Notes: generated by a model from the sequence alone, not told the origin. A DNA stretch of 64,000 nt from Chryseobacterium sp. PMSZPI (GCF_002835665.1 NZ_PIZV01000026.1:61996-125995); one strand, 5' to 3'; counted from the stretch's first letter, positions 34,374 through 43,383 are shown. Made by a program: numbers and translations.

Positions 34374-34871
34374 TTAAAAACTTTGTTGATCAGCAGAAGG
34401 ACCATAGCTTCCTGGTAAAGGAATATTATTTAATCTGTAATAAACCCCTAATTGCGCTCTGTGATGCGTAATCTGATTCAATGCATGACGGATGGCTCCG
34501 TATTTACTCCAGCTGGCTAATTCATGGCCGTCATTTTTAATGGTCCAGCTTGGATTGAGTTGTTCTTCTGAAGCGTTTTCCAATGCCTTTTTTCCAGCCT
34601 GGTAGCTTTCATCCAGTTTTTTCATAAGGTCTTCTCTGTTAGAAAGAATGGTAGGTTGATATTCTCCGGAAGCAAAATCTAATTCGGATGTATTCAGAAT
34701 AGTATTGGGCCATTCAAAAACTTCGACAAGATGAGTGGCCAAAGGCATCATTTTCATGCTTTTTTCATGCGGAGCATACTCATTTTTTCCCTCAGGAAAT
34801 AATTCTATAAACCTTTTTGTGGTTTGAAATTCTCCATCCAATTCGGATTTTAATTGAGATAAGGTATCCAT
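34374..34871 (-). CDS. DinB-family protein
   Basis: 165 residues forming a predicted four-helix DinB/YfiT-like bundle. His47 in LATHLVEV and the HHRAQLGVYYR motif (about 137-147) give the usual three-histidine metal site. Members are often thiol-dependent transferases or stress proteins; the substrate cannot be told. It is inserted on the opposite strand between the TonB-receptor-like gene and its probable GLPGLI partner. Confidence 0.85.
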   Translation of the reverse strand: MDTLSQLKSELDGEFQTTKRFIELFPEGKNEYAPHEKSMKMMPLATHLVEVFEWPNTILNTSELDFASGEYQPTILSNREDLMKKLDESYQAGKKALENASEEQLNPSWTIKNDGHELASWSKYGAIRHALNQITHHRAQLGVYYRLNNIPLPGSYGPSADQQSF

Positions 34872-34978
34872 AATATTTTGTTTTTAAGAAACTTAAAGTT
34901 AGGACTTTTGCCCTTGAAAATGTTTTAACAGAATCATAATTTTTTGTCCTGGTATTATTCTCAGTTTTTAAAGGAGGG

Positions 34979-35118
34979 AAGCTGGAGGCTGGAAGAAGGG
35001 AGTTATTGTTGTTTGAAAAACAATTGGAATCACTTTATCGATGGAATCATAATCAAATTAACTGCTAAAAATTTTGTTCAATAGTGACTTCCAGTCTCTT
35101 TCTTCAAGCTTCCAGCTT
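34979..35118. repeat. Small element bounded by an imperfect 24-bp inverted repeat (AAGCTGGARGCT type)
   Basis: 34979-35002 and 35095-35118 are inverted copies that agree at about 20 of 24 positions and enclose 92 bases. Similar purine-rich words occur at about 58020-58041. No frame is present. With flanking AT-rich DNA it fills the 322-base gap before the GLPGLI gene. Confidence 0.55.
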
Positions 35119-35193
35119 TATTTTCAAAAATAAAATTTAAAAAACTTGTAACAAAATGTAACATAGGTGTACTAATTGGTAAAACTTGATTCA

Positions 35194-36108
35194 ATGAAAA
35201 AGCTATTCTCCCTTTTTTTTATAGCTCTTTTTACCTTTGCCATGGCACAGGAATCGAAAGAAACAGCAAACCGCTTCTTTTATGAGCTTACTTTTAAGCC
35301 CAAAAAAGATTCTGCGAAATTGGATAAACTCATTACAATTTTAGATATTACTCCCAAAAAATCGATCTATCAAGATTATACAATTCCATCTCAGGACTCA
35401 ATTATTAAAATTGCAGTTGAGGAAATGGAAAAAACAAAAACGTGGAAAGACGTATCGAAACTTATCAGAATGCCAAAATTTTCATATAAAATCATCAAGA
35501 CTTATCCGGAAATGAAGGAGCAATATATTGATAGAGTAAGTATGAACTTATTTGGATATGATGATGCTATCAAATTTAATTGGAGCATTTCACCTGAAAA
35601 AGAAAAAGTTGGAGAATATAATACGCAAAAAGCAACGACTGAATTCGGAGGAAGAAAATGGACGGCTTGGTTTAGTACAGATATCCCGTTTCAAGATGGT
35701 CCTTATAAATTCTACGGTCTTCCAGGATTGATTGTAAAAATTGAAGATTCAGAGAAAAATTATTCGTGGAAACTGAGTGGGAATAAAAAAATAAACAATT
35801 ATGAGGAAATGTCTTACTCAGATAAGGTCAATGCCAAATACGGGGTTCCTCATACCGTAACACCTACTACAAAAGAAAAATTTGAAAAAGCCTATGCCAG
35901 CTTTAAACAGGATCCAATGGCTGAAGTTCGCCAAAGAGTTACACCGGAAATGATGAATTCAAAAATGCCAGGATCAGATATAACTGTAGGAGATGCACTC
36001 AAAAAACAAGAAAAGATGGTCAAAGATTTTTTTAATGCTAATGATAACCCGATTGAGTCTGTTCAGGGTAAAGTAAGTATAGGAAATGTGGAAAAGATAA
36101 AGAAATAG
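35194..36108 (+). CDS. GLPGLI-family protein
   Basis: About 304 residues with a signal peptide (MKKLFSLFFIALFTFAMAQ). The eponymous motif appears as YGLPGLIVKIED (about residue 185), preceded by GGRKWTAWFSTDIPFQDGPYKF, the typical context. I start at ATG 35194 rather than the in-frame TTG 35176. Members are secreted or envelope proteins of Bacteroidota of unknown function that accompany TonB receptors with a carboxypeptidase-regulatory domain, as is the case here. Confidence 0.88.
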   Translation: MKKLFSLFFIALFTFAMAQESKETANRFFYELTFKPKKDSAKLDKLITILDITPKKSIYQDYTIPSQDSIIKIAVEEMEKTKTWKDVSKLIRMPKFSYKIIKTYPEMKEQYIDRVSMNLFGYDDAIKFNWSISPEKEKVGEYNTQKATTEFGGRKWTAWFSTDIPFQDGPYKFYGLPGLIVKIEDSEKNYSWKLSGNKKINNYEEMSYSDKVNAKYGVPHTVTPTTKEKFEKAYASFKQDPMAEVRQRVTPEMMNSKMPGSDITVGDALKKQEKMVKDFFNANDNPIESVQGKVSIGNVEKIKK

Positions 36109-36146
36109 TAAATAAGCATTCATATCAACTAAATTATATTTCAAGT

Positions 36147-36183
36147 CAACCCAGATACAGTAATGTATTTGGGTTGATTTCTT
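36147..36183 (+). terminator. Terminator after the GLPGLI gene
   Basis: CAACCCA (36147-36153) with TGGGTTG (36170-36176), extended by ATAC/GTAT past one mismatch; T-rich tail. Confidence 0.65.
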
Positions 36184-36221
36184 TTATGGCGAAACGTTAT
36201 TTAGATTAAATTTAAATAGCG

Positions 36222-36229
36222 TATATTTG
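36222..36229 (+). promoter_or_regulatory. -7 element for the feo operon (TATATTTG)
   Basis: Exact TAnnTTTG, 19 bases before the feoA TTG start. It supports this start because no ATG occurs in frame for the first 16 codons. No Fur box was recognised. Confidence 0.55.
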
Positions 36230-36248
36230 CATCACTAAAAATTAGGCT

Positions 36249-36503
36249 TTGAAAGAGAAAGGTTTACATAAATTAAGTGGATTTCCTAAAAACAAAATGG
36301 GAAAGATATTGGGATATGATAATGACCATCTGAAAATGCCCAATAAAATCATTGAAATGGGGCTTCTTCCGGAGACTTTTTTCAGGATTTTGTATCAGGC
36401 GCCATTCAATGGGCCAATGTATGTGGAATTTGGGACGGAAAAAAGCCGGATTGCTCTTCGTGAGGAAGAAGGAAATTATATCATTGTTGAAGAATTGAAT
36501 TAA
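36249..36503 (+). CDS. feoA: Ferrous iron transport protein A
   Basis: 84 residues with an SH3-like FeoA pattern (KIIEMGLLPETFFRILYQAPFNGPMYVEFGTEKSRIALREEEG). FeoA is a small cytosolic partner that modulates FeoB. The start codon is TTG, placed just after the promoter. The stop overlaps the feoB ATG by one base, so the two are translationally coupled. Confidence 0.87.
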   Translation: MKEKGLHKLSGFPKNKMGKILGYDNDHLKMPNKIIEMGLLPETFFRILYQAPFNGPMYVEFGTEKSRIALREEEGNYIIVEELN

Positions 36504-38536
36504 TGCAGGCAAACAAGAAAAAACAGATACTTTTAGTAGGGAATCCTAATGTAGGTAAGTCGACGGTTTTCAATACGCTTTGTAACAAAAAGCAGAAAAC
36601 CGGAAACTACGCAGGGGTTACTGTGGCAAGTCATTCCGGGAATTATGTATATAAGAATGAGGAAATTGAAGTTGTTGATCTTCCAGGGTCCTACAGTGTC
36701 TATCCGAGTTCCGAAGATGAAGCTATTTTTTCAAAATACCTTCTTGATGAGCAGGAAAACTATGCAGGAGTTGTTTATATTCTTGAAGCATTAAGTTTAA
36801 AAAGAGGTCTTCTTTTATTTCAGCAGATTCAGGATCTGGGGGTTCCAATGATCTTGATTGTCAATCAGATTGACCAGGCGGAAAGAAGAGGTATCACAAT
36901 AGATATTCAACAGTTCTCAGAGGCTTTAGGTATTAAAATCATCCAAACCAATGCTAAGGAGCAGATTGGAATCGATGAAATCAGAGAAGCCGTTTACAAC
37001 AACGAGTTTGTTAAAACAGAAAAAATCTCTTTTGAAACACCTAATGAACATAAAGATTTCATTCAGAAACTAGCATCACATAATGGTCTGGATAATGAAT
37101 ATAAAGCCTGGATGAGCCTTTCATTAGGAACTGATTTGGGAGCCATAGGATCTGTTGCAAAACAGATGAATGAGCCTGAATCTAAAAGCTTGGTTCCTAA
37201 AAGATTACAGGTTCAGGAAACCGTTAGAAGATATCAAAATGTCGACAAGATTTTAGAAAACATAATTTCTAAAAAACCACAATTCAAAGAGCTACTCACC
37301 GAAAAACTGGACAAAGTTTTGGTCCATAAGTTTTGGGGATATGTGATTTTCCTGATTATTTTGTTGATCATTTTCCAAAGTGTATATTTTATTGCAGAAT
37401 TTCCGAAAGGATGGATTGAAGATTTCTTTACATGGATGTCTGCTATTACTTCAGAACATTTACCCGAAGGACCCATTAATTCTTTAATTTCAAAAGGAAT
37501 TATACCGGGGGTGGGAAGTATTGTGTCCTTTGCTCCACAAATCGGGATCCTGCTTTATTTCCTTTATCTACTGGAAGACTCAGGATATATGGCAAGAGTT
37601 GTATTCCTGATGGATAGATTATTACGCCCTTTTGGATTAAACGGAAAAAGTATTGTACCATTGGTTTCAGGGACTGCATGTGCTATTCCTGCTGTAATAT
37701 CTACCAGAAATATTGAAAATGTAAAAGAAAGGTTGTTAACAATTCTGGTAACTCCTTTTATGACCTGTTCTGCAAGACTTCCTGTATACAGTATCATTAT
37801 CGGACTGATTATTTCCGATGGCTCTTTCCTTGGAATTAAATACAGAGCACTGGTATTGATGGGAATGTATCTGCTAGGATTTATGGTCGCTCTATTTTCT
37901 GCAGCAGTTTTGAAAAGATTTATTAAAAATAAAGGGAAGACCTATCTGGTAATGGATTTGCCAAGCTATAAAAAACCTCTTTTTGGATATGACTTTAAAA
38001 TGGTATTGGCAAAAGTCTGGGACTTTGTTACCGGTGCCGGAAAAATTATATTTATTGTCAGTATTATTATCTGGTTTTTAAGCTATTTCGGACCAAAACA
38101 AAAACAAGATGAATTCGTGGCAACGAATGTAGAGTTAGATCATTCCTACCTTGCCAAAATGGGAAAAGGAATAGAACCTGTTATTGCTCCTTTAGGATAC
38201 GATTGGAAAATGGGAGTAGGGATTCTTACAAGCTTCGTGGCAAGAGAAGTTTTTGTAGGAACGATGTCTACTTTATATAGTTTGGATGACGATGCACCGG
38301 AAGTAAAAGTAATTGATAAAATGAGACAAGACGTAAAACCAAACGGAGAAAAAGTCTTCAGTTTTGCGACGGGAATCTCAATTCTTTTATTCTATGCATT
38401 CGCAATGCAGTGCGTGGCAACACTTGCTGCAGTATACAGAGAAACCAAAAGCTGGAAATGGACCGGTTTTCAGGTGGTAATGATGACAGGTTTGGCATAT
38501 TTTGTGTCGATGATAGTATATCAAATTTTAAAATAA
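36503..38536 (+). CDS. feoB: Ferrous iron transporter FeoB
   Basis: 677 residues: an N-terminal G domain (GNPNVGKSTVFN, 13-24; DLPGSYSVYPSS; NQID), a GDI-like helical part and a C-terminal membrane domain with gate repeats (VSGTACAIPAVISTRNI and VAREVFVGTMSTLYSL). It imports Fe2+ across the inner membrane. The gene is coupled to feoA before it and to a Cys-rich small gene after it by one-base overlaps. Confidence 0.96.
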   Translation: MQANKKKQILLVGNPNVGKSTVFNTLCNKKQKTGNYAGVTVASHSGNYVYKNEEIEVVDLPGSYSVYPSSEDEAIFSKYLLDEQENYAGVVYILEALSLKRGLLLFQQIQDLGVPMILIVNQIDQAERRGITIDIQQFSEALGIKIIQTNAKEQIGIDEIREAVYNNEFVKTEKISFETPNEHKDFIQKLASHNGLDNEYKAWMSLSLGTDLGAIGSVAKQMNEPESKSLVPKRLQVQETVRRYQNVDKILENIISKKPQFKELLTEKLDKVLVHKFWGYVIFLIILLIIFQSVYFIAEFPKGWIEDFFTWMSAITSEHLPEGPINSLISKGIIPGVGSIVSFAPQIGILLYFLYLLEDSGYMARVVFLMDRLLRPFGLNGKSIVPLVSGTACAIPAVISTRNIENVKERLLTILVTPFMTCSARLPVYSIIIGLIISDGSFLGIKYRALVLMGMYLLGFMVALFSAAVLKRFIKNKGKTYLVMDLPSYKKPLFGYDFKMVLAKVWDFVTGAGKIIFIVSIIIWFLSYFGPKQKQDEFVATNVELDHSYLAKMGKGIEPVIAPLGYDWKMGVGILTSFVAREVFVGTMSTLYSLDDDAPEVKVIDKMRQDVKPNGEKVFSFATGISILLFYAFAMQCVATLAAVYRETKSWKWTGFQVVMMTGLAYFVSMIVYQILK

Positions 38537-38688
38537 TGGACGCTTCATTAATTTTTCAATATGTACTGATGGCATTAATTGTAGCATTTGCGTGCTACTC
38601 TTTATTCAAAGTACTTAGAAAGAATTTTGCACCTAAAAAATTCAGTTCCAAAAGGAGCAGTTGTGATAAAGATTGTGGCTGTTCTTAA
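38536..38688 (+). CDS. FeoB-associated Cys-rich small membrane protein
   Basis: A 50-residue gene that starts on the last base of feoB (TAATG). It encodes one hydrophobic helix (about 5-26) and a basic tail ending SSCDKDCGCS, the cysteine pattern of the small proteins that accompany FeoB in Bacteroidota and Firmicutes. It may stand in for FeoC or bind iron; the role is inferred from position and cysteines. Confidence 0.85.
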   Translation: MDASLIFQYVLMALIVAFACYSLFKVLRKNFAPKKFSSKRSSCDKDCGCS

Positions 38689-38754
38689 CATAAGTTTCAA
38701 GGGATAAATTAAAAAAATGTAGTAAATTCATTTTTTTAATTTAAAATATCCATT

Positions 38755-39774
38755 TTGAATCTTTTAAAAGCAGTATTTATTTTGTGTTTTTTATTTGCCA
38801 TTCATGGTAAAGCACAAATTGATAGCGATACTGCCAATATTAAGTCCTATGCGGATCAAGTGATGATTCGCGCCAACCTTGATACCAATATTGAAAGCTA
38901 TATTTTTTCCGAAGGGGAAAATAAGAGCGAAAATCAGCAGATATTTTCTATTAATAATAAAACAAAAATAGCGTTGTCTGTTGATTACAGAATCATCAGT
39001 GCAACGCTGTCATTTGCACCCCATTTTTTTCCGGATAATCAAGATAATGATCTGAAAGGAAACAGTTCCTATACGGATTTAAGTTTTAGATTTTTTCCTA
39101 AAAGATTTATTCAGACCCTTTATTACAAAAATGTAAAGGGATTCTACCTTGAAAATATGCAGGATTTTGTTCCCGGATGGCAGGAGGGAAAAGATCCTCA
39201 TATTCAATTTCCTAACCTGAGAGTTCAGAGCTTCGGAGGTTCCACCTCTTATGTACTTAACAAAAATTTTTCACCAAGAAGTATCTATACCCAGGGAGAA
39301 TGGCAAAGGAAAAGCAGTGGGAGCTGGGTTCCATTCTTAGACTATGACCTTAGTATTTTTTCCAATATCATAAACGAACAGAAAAGTAAGGAGTTTCAAT
39401 ATAAAATTGGAGCCAATATGGGATATTTCTATAATTGGGTAATAGGTAAAAAAGTAAATATCGCTCCTTATCTGGCACTAGGGCTCGGAGGAAATTTTTC
39501 CAGTTACAGAGACAACACAAAAGGAAATAGTAAAGAAAGTGCACAGTATTTCACCATAAGAATGGAAGGAGGTCTTCATGTAGGCTATAATACAGACCGG
39601 TTTTTATTTGGCGGAAAGATGAATTTTAGTGCTTACGCCTATGATCAGCGAAAAAATCAGACTGTGGAAAACAATAATATGTATGGTCTGCTCTATATAG
39701 GCTATCGGTTTTCTCCTCCCAAAGTAGTGCAAAGAACATATGATCAAATTCAAAAAAAGATTCCTATCTTATAA
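38755..39774 (+). CDS. DUF4421-like outer-membrane beta-barrel protein
   Basis: 339 residues with a signal peptide (MNLLKAVFILCFLFAIHGKAQ) and alternating strands typical of an outer-membrane barrel (YTDLSFRFFP, FQYKIGANMGYFYNW, GLLYIGYRF). The pattern fits DUF4421 proteins of Bacteroidota. The start codon is TTG; no ATG precedes the signal peptide. Function unknown. It follows the feo operon by 66 bases, but co-regulation is unproven. Confidence 0.7.
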   Translation: MNLLKAVFILCFLFAIHGKAQIDSDTANIKSYADQVMIRANLDTNIESYIFSEGENKSENQQIFSINNKTKIALSVDYRIISATLSFAPHFFPDNQDNDLKGNSSYTDLSFRFFPKRFIQTLYYKNVKGFYLENMQDFVPGWQEGKDPHIQFPNLRVQSFGGSTSYVLNKNFSPRSIYTQGEWQRKSSGSWVPFLDYDLSIFSNIINEQKSKEFQYKIGANMGYFYNWVIGKKVNIAPYLALGLGGNFSSYRDNTKGNSKESAQYFTIRMEGGLHVGYNTDRFLFGGKMNFSAYAYDQRKNQTVENNNMYGLLYIGYRFSPPKVVQRTYDQIQKKIPIL

Positions 39775-39791
39775 GGTAAAGGTCTTTTAAG

Positions 39792-39799
39792 TATATTTG
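39792..39799 (+). promoter_or_regulatory. -7 element for glmM (TATATTTG)
   Basis: Exact TAnnTTTG, 37 bases before the ATG. It is followed by GCGTAGAAA, which resembles half of the ADP-ribose operator but lacks the second half-site. Confidence 0.5.
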
Positions 39800-39836
39800 C
39801 GTAGAAAATTTAGAAAGAACTTATAAATAAAACATA

Positions 39837-41219
39837 ATGTCGCTAATAAAATCTATTTCGGGAATCCGTGGAACGATAGGCGGAAAAGTAAATGATAATT
39901 TAACTCCGCTTGATGTGGTAAAATTTGCCTCTGCGTTCGGAACCTGGCTTCAAAATAATAAAAATAAAAAGGACCTGACACTCGTTATCGGAAGAGATGC
40001 CAGAATTTCTGGTCAGATGGTTTCTTCTTTGGTCACCGCTACACTACAAGGATTAGGAATCAATGTAGTTGATTTAGGGTTATCTACAACCCCTACAGTA
40101 GAAGTAATGGTACCTGAATTACATGCAGACGGAGGTATTATCCTGACAGCTTCTCATAATCCAAAACAATGGAATGCATTAAAACTGTTAAATGAAAAAG
40201 GAGAATTCATCAGTGGTGAAAACGGTGCAGATGTACTGGCTTTGGCAGAAAGTGAGGACTTCAATTATGCAGAAGTAGATAACCTTGGAAAATATGAAAC
40301 AAGAGATGATGCTTTTGATATTCATATTCAGCAAATCCTTGATTTACCAATGGTAGATGTTGAGGCGATTAAAGCTAAAAAATTCAAATTAGTATTGGAT
40401 GCAGTAAATTCTACAGGAGGTATTGCAATTCCTATGTTATTGGATAAATTAGGCTGCGAGACCATCAAACTATATTGTGAGCCAACTGGACATTTTCCAC
40501 ACAACCCGGAACCTTTGAAGGAGCATTTGGGAGATATTTGTGAATTGGTTAAAAAGGAAAATGCAGATCTGGGTGTTGTTGTAGACCCGGATGTTGACAG
40601 ATTAGCCTTAATTGATGAAAAAGGAGAAATGTTTGGAGAAGAATATACCTTAGTTGCCGTTGCAGATTATCTGTTGAAACATAAAAACGGAGTAGCGATT
40701 TCAAACCTTTCTTCAAGCCGTGCTTTGAGAGATGTAGCACATTCTCACAATTCAGAATATTTTGCAAGTGCAGTAGGAGAAGTAAATGTAGTTACTTTGA
40801 TGAAGGAAAAAAATGCGGTAATCGGAGGAGAAGGAAACGGAGGCATTATTTATCCTGACCTACACTACGGAAGAGACTCTTTAGTGGGAGTAGCATTATT
40901 TCTAACGCATTTAGCAAAAGAAAATAAAACCGTTTCAGAATTAAGAGCAGGATATCCAAGCTATTTCATGGGGAAAAAGAAAATAGAATTGACTCCGGAG
41001 ATCAATGTAGATGATATTTTAAGCAAAATGGAACAAGAATATCAAAATGAAGAAGTTTCTACCGTAGACGGTGTTAAAATAGACTTCGAAAACAACTGGG
41101 TTCACCTTAGAAAATCAAATACTGAACCTATCATCAGAATTTATACAGAAGCTAAATCTCAGGAGGAAGCGGATAAATTAGGAGATGATATCATTGCCAA
41201 AATCAAAAGTTTAATTTAA
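39837..41219 (+). CDS. glmM: Phosphoglucosamine mutase
   Basis: 460 residues of the alpha-D-phosphohexomutase family. The start SISGIRGTIGGK, the phosphoserine loop TASHNPKQWNALK (about 100), the metal loop DPDVDRLA (about 245), GEGNGG (about 330) and the phosphate-binding RKSNTEPIIRIY (about 425) are in order. GlmM makes glucosamine 1-phosphate for UDP-GlcNAc. A phosphomannomutase activity cannot be excluded. It has its own promoter and terminator. Confidence 0.88.
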   Translation: MSLIKSISGIRGTIGGKVNDNLTPLDVVKFASAFGTWLQNNKNKKDLTLVIGRDARISGQMVSSLVTATLQGLGINVVDLGLSTTPTVEVMVPELHADGGIILTASHNPKQWNALKLLNEKGEFISGENGADVLALAESEDFNYAEVDNLGKYETRDDAFDIHIQQILDLPMVDVEAIKAKKFKLVLDAVNSTGGIAIPMLLDKLGCETIKLYCEPTGHFPHNPEPLKEHLGDICELVKKENADLGVVVDPDVDRLALIDEKGEMFGEEYTLVAVADYLLKHKNGVAISNLSSSRALRDVAHSHNSEYFASAVGEVNVVTLMKEKNAVIGGEGNGGIIYPDLHYGRDSLVGVALFLTHLAKENKTVSELRAGYPSYFMGKKKIELTPEINVDDILSKMEQEYQNEEVSTVDGVKIDFENNWVHLRKSNTEPIIRIYTEAKSQEEADKLGDDIIAKIKSLI

Positions 41220-41228
41220 ATACATGAT

Positions 41229-41257
41229 AAGAACGGACATCGCTCCGTTCTTTTTTT
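41229..41257 (+). terminator. Terminator after glmM
   Basis: AAGAACGGA (41229-41237) pairs with TCCGTTCTT (41244-41252), loop CATCGC, then T's. It occupies the place of an in-frame ATG (41224) of the next gene, so the regulator must start later. Confidence 0.9.
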
Positions 41258-41265
41258 ATACCATT

Positions 41266-41847
41266 ATGTTTGAGCATATCAAAAACAGGTTTCCTTTTCC
41301 GAAAGGAGAATGGCGGAAATTTTTAAGCAGTTTCGAACGTATGGAAGTGCCTGCCAAAACCTTGCTTTTAAAAGAAAATGAAGTTTCCAACAATGCTTTT
41401 TATCTTGAAAAAGGTATCGTAAGGGCATGGTATAACAATGATGGTAAAGATGTTACTTTTCAGTTTTTTATGGAAAATACAATGTTTTCATCCCTTGAGA
41501 GTTTTAAAAAAGGGTTGCCAAGTATGGTATCTTTTGAAACGATTGAACCTTGTATTTTATATAAAATCAAAAAACCGGATGTGGATGCTTTTCTTGAAGA
41601 GATCTATGAAAATCCGGAGCTTAGAACTTTGTTTATGGATGCCCTTTTTGAGAGGGTTTTTGATTATATGAAGCATTTCTTTTCATTTATTAAAGACACC
41701 CCACAGCAGCGTTATATCAATCTTGCACAACAAAAGCCTGAAATTATCAAAAGAGTTTCGCAGCACTATATTGCTTCCTATTTAGGAATTACAACCGTAC
41801 ATCTCAGTAGAATAAAGACTAAGATACTGAAAGAAAAGAACTTGTAG
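41266..41847 (+). CDS. Crp/Fnr-family transcriptional regulator
   Basis: 193 residues: a cyclic-nucleotide-binding-like barrel (about 15-120: NAFYLEKGIVRAWYNNDGKDVTFQFF) and a C-terminal helix-turn-helix (VSQHYIASYLGITTVHLSRIKTKI). The start is ATG 41266, after the glmM terminator. No Fnr-type cysteine cluster is present. The likely target is the oxidoreductase gene downstream, whose promoter holds a perfect 6-4-6 palindrome. Confidence 0.87.
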   Translation: MFEHIKNRFPFPKGEWRKFLSSFERMEVPAKTLLLKENEVSNNAFYLEKGIVRAWYNNDGKDVTFQFFMENTMFSSLESFKKGLPSMVSFETIEPCILYKIKKPDVDAFLEEIYENPELRTLFMDALFERVFDYMKHFFSFIKDTPQQRYINLAQQKPEIIKRVSQHYIASYLGITTVHLSRIKTKILKEKNL

Positions 41848-42146
41848 GCAGGAAGATAATGATGGATGCGGATGCTTCTCGCGGCTTCTCTCGGGCAATG
41901 TAGAGCAGAGGAAATTGATTGAATTTTTAACGCAATGTGTGCAGAGAGTTTAAAAACGATGGTTATAAGTTATCCGCAAAGGCATTTCACTCTGCTACGA
42001 TTACATTCTTAGCTGAACAAAGTGCCCTAGCGTTCGAAAAATAAAGCATAATCATTAAAGCACTTAGCGACCCTTGTGCCTTAAAATCTATCATTTGTTA
42101 TTATAGACTTCAATAGCTTCCATCTTCCTTTCTTTTTTCACCAACT
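41848..42146. other. Intergenic region with a repeat fragment
   Basis: No frame is supported. 41973-42008 matches the complement of 27121-27160 (17 identical bases, then partial). Later words such as AGCGACCCTTGTGCCTTAAAA look like the end of a degenerate dispersed repeat that also appears at about 27185-27215. Confidence 0.45.
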
Positions 42147-42162
42147 GATAACAAATGTTATC
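42147..42162. promoter_or_regulatory. Perfect palindrome, likely Crp/Fnr-family operator
   Basis: GATAACAAATGTTATC: six-base half-sites around AAAT. It ends 22 bases before the -7 box, so it covers the -33 region of the oxidoreductase promoter. The adjacent Crp/Fnr gene is the natural candidate to bind it. Confidence 0.55.
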
Positions 42163-42184
42163 GCTTCAACACGATCTCCTCCCA

Positions 42185-42192
42185 TAACTTTG
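42185..42192 (+). promoter_or_regulatory. -7 element of the oxidoreductase gene (TAACTTTG)
   Basis: Exact TAnnTTTG, 17 bases before the ATG. Confidence 0.6.
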
Positions 42193-42209
42193 CTTAAAAA
42201 TATAAAACA

Positions 42210-43181
42210 ATGAAAGCAGCAGTTGTATTTGAAAAAGGAAACAGTCCGCAGTATGCAGACTTTCCGGAACCCACTACTATGCAGGAAAACGAAGCATTAG
42301 TCTTTGTAAAGGCAGCCTCAATTAAAAACCTTGATAAAGCTAGGGCAAGCGGGAAACATTATTCTATGGAGAATAAAACTCATCAACCTACCATTATCGG
42401 GTCCGATGGAGTGGGATTTTTAGAAAACGGAACTAAAGTATATTTTTTCAGTAAAAACGGAACTGTTGCTGAAAAAGTGGTTGCAGATAAACAATGTATG
42501 GTAGAAGTTCCTGAAAATCTTGATTTTTCTATAGCCGCAGCATTGCCAAACGCGGTAATGGGATCAGCAATGGGGCTTAAGTTTAAAGCGGGCATACAGC
42601 CAGGAGATATCGTTTTAATCAATGGAGCAACAGGAATTACAGGAAGAGTGGCTGTTCAGATAGCAAGATTATATGGTGCCAAAAAAATTATTGTGACAGG
42701 AAGAAATGAGCAATCTCTACAATCTTTATCGGAATTAGGGGCTGATGAGTTGATTTTTTTACAGGAAAATGATGATATTTTTAAGAAAAAAATTAAAGAT
42801 ATTCATATTGAAACGCCTATTGATATTATTCTGGACTATATTTGGGGGCATTCTGTAGAAATGATTTTGGAAGCTCTTAAAGGTGACGGAAACTTTTCTC
42901 ATAAAACAAAACTTGTATCTGTAGGAGGAATGAGTGGGGATACCATTCAATTGTCTTCACAAATTCTTAGAGGTACAGATATTCAAATTTCCGGTTCCGG
43001 GTTGGGTAGCTGGACAAAAAACGAATCAAAGCTCTTGTTTTCTGAAATTATCCCTCAAATGTTCAAGGCAGCAGCCGAAGGAAAACTTATCATTGATACA
43101 GAGGATGTCGATCTCATTAACATTGAATCGGTTTGGAACGCTGAAATCCCTAATGGTAAAAGGCTGGTAATAAGACTCTAA
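42210..43181 (+). CDS. Quinone oxidoreductase-like MDR family protein
   Basis: 323 residues of the zinc-independent medium-chain reductase group. The GroES-like N half is followed by the nucleotide motif NGATGITGRVAVQIARLYGA (about 138-157) and GRNEQSL, suggesting NADPH. No catalytic-zinc ligand set is present. The substrate is probably a quinone or enal. The upstream palindrome and neighbouring Crp/Fnr gene suggest regulated expression. Confidence 0.85.
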   Translation: MKAAVVFEKGNSPQYADFPEPTTMQENEALVFVKAASIKNLDKARASGKHYSMENKTHQPTIIGSDGVGFLENGTKVYFFSKNGTVAEKVVADKQCMVEVPENLDFSIAAALPNAVMGSAMGLKFKAGIQPGDIVLINGATGITGRVAVQIARLYGAKKIIVTGRNEQSLQSLSELGADELIFLQENDDIFKKKIKDIHIETPIDIILDYIWGHSVEMILEALKGDGNFSHKTKLVSVGGMSGDTIQLSSQILRGTDIQISGSGLGSWTKNESKLLFSEIIPQMFKAAAEGKLIIDTEDVDLINIESVWNAEIPNGKRLVIRL

Positions 43182-43338
43182 GCTAAATATTTGATTTTTT
43201 ATCCACAATCCTTTTATCTGTTTTCTTTTTTTACTATTTTTATAATAGAAATTTATGAAATGGAAAATTCAAAAAAAAGTTGCAACTTTGCATAAACATT
43301 TGAATATCAGTTTCAGAAGTTATTATTAATTAATAATG

Positions 43339-43383
43339 TTTGCCGAGGTCTGTAAGGAATTTCAGACATCTGGCCGACAAAGA
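43339..43383 (+). ncRNA. Candidate structured leader of the TPR gene
   Basis: GTCTG (43348-43352) pairs with CAGAC (43363-43367), and the outer TTTG-CCG (43339-43345) partly pairs with CGACAAA (43375-43381). This GC-richer segment in an AT-rich leader ends about 10 bases before a TTG start codon. A role in translation control is a guess. Confidence 0.3.

Noticed and set aside
39792..39815. TTTGCGTAGAAA before glmM as a fifth ADP-ribose operator
   Set aside because: Only the first half-site is present; the ACACAA half is missing.
41224..41265. ATG at 41224 as start of the Crp/Fnr gene
   Set aside because: It would translate the glmM terminator hairpin and T-run; the ATG at 41266 begins the conserved protein.
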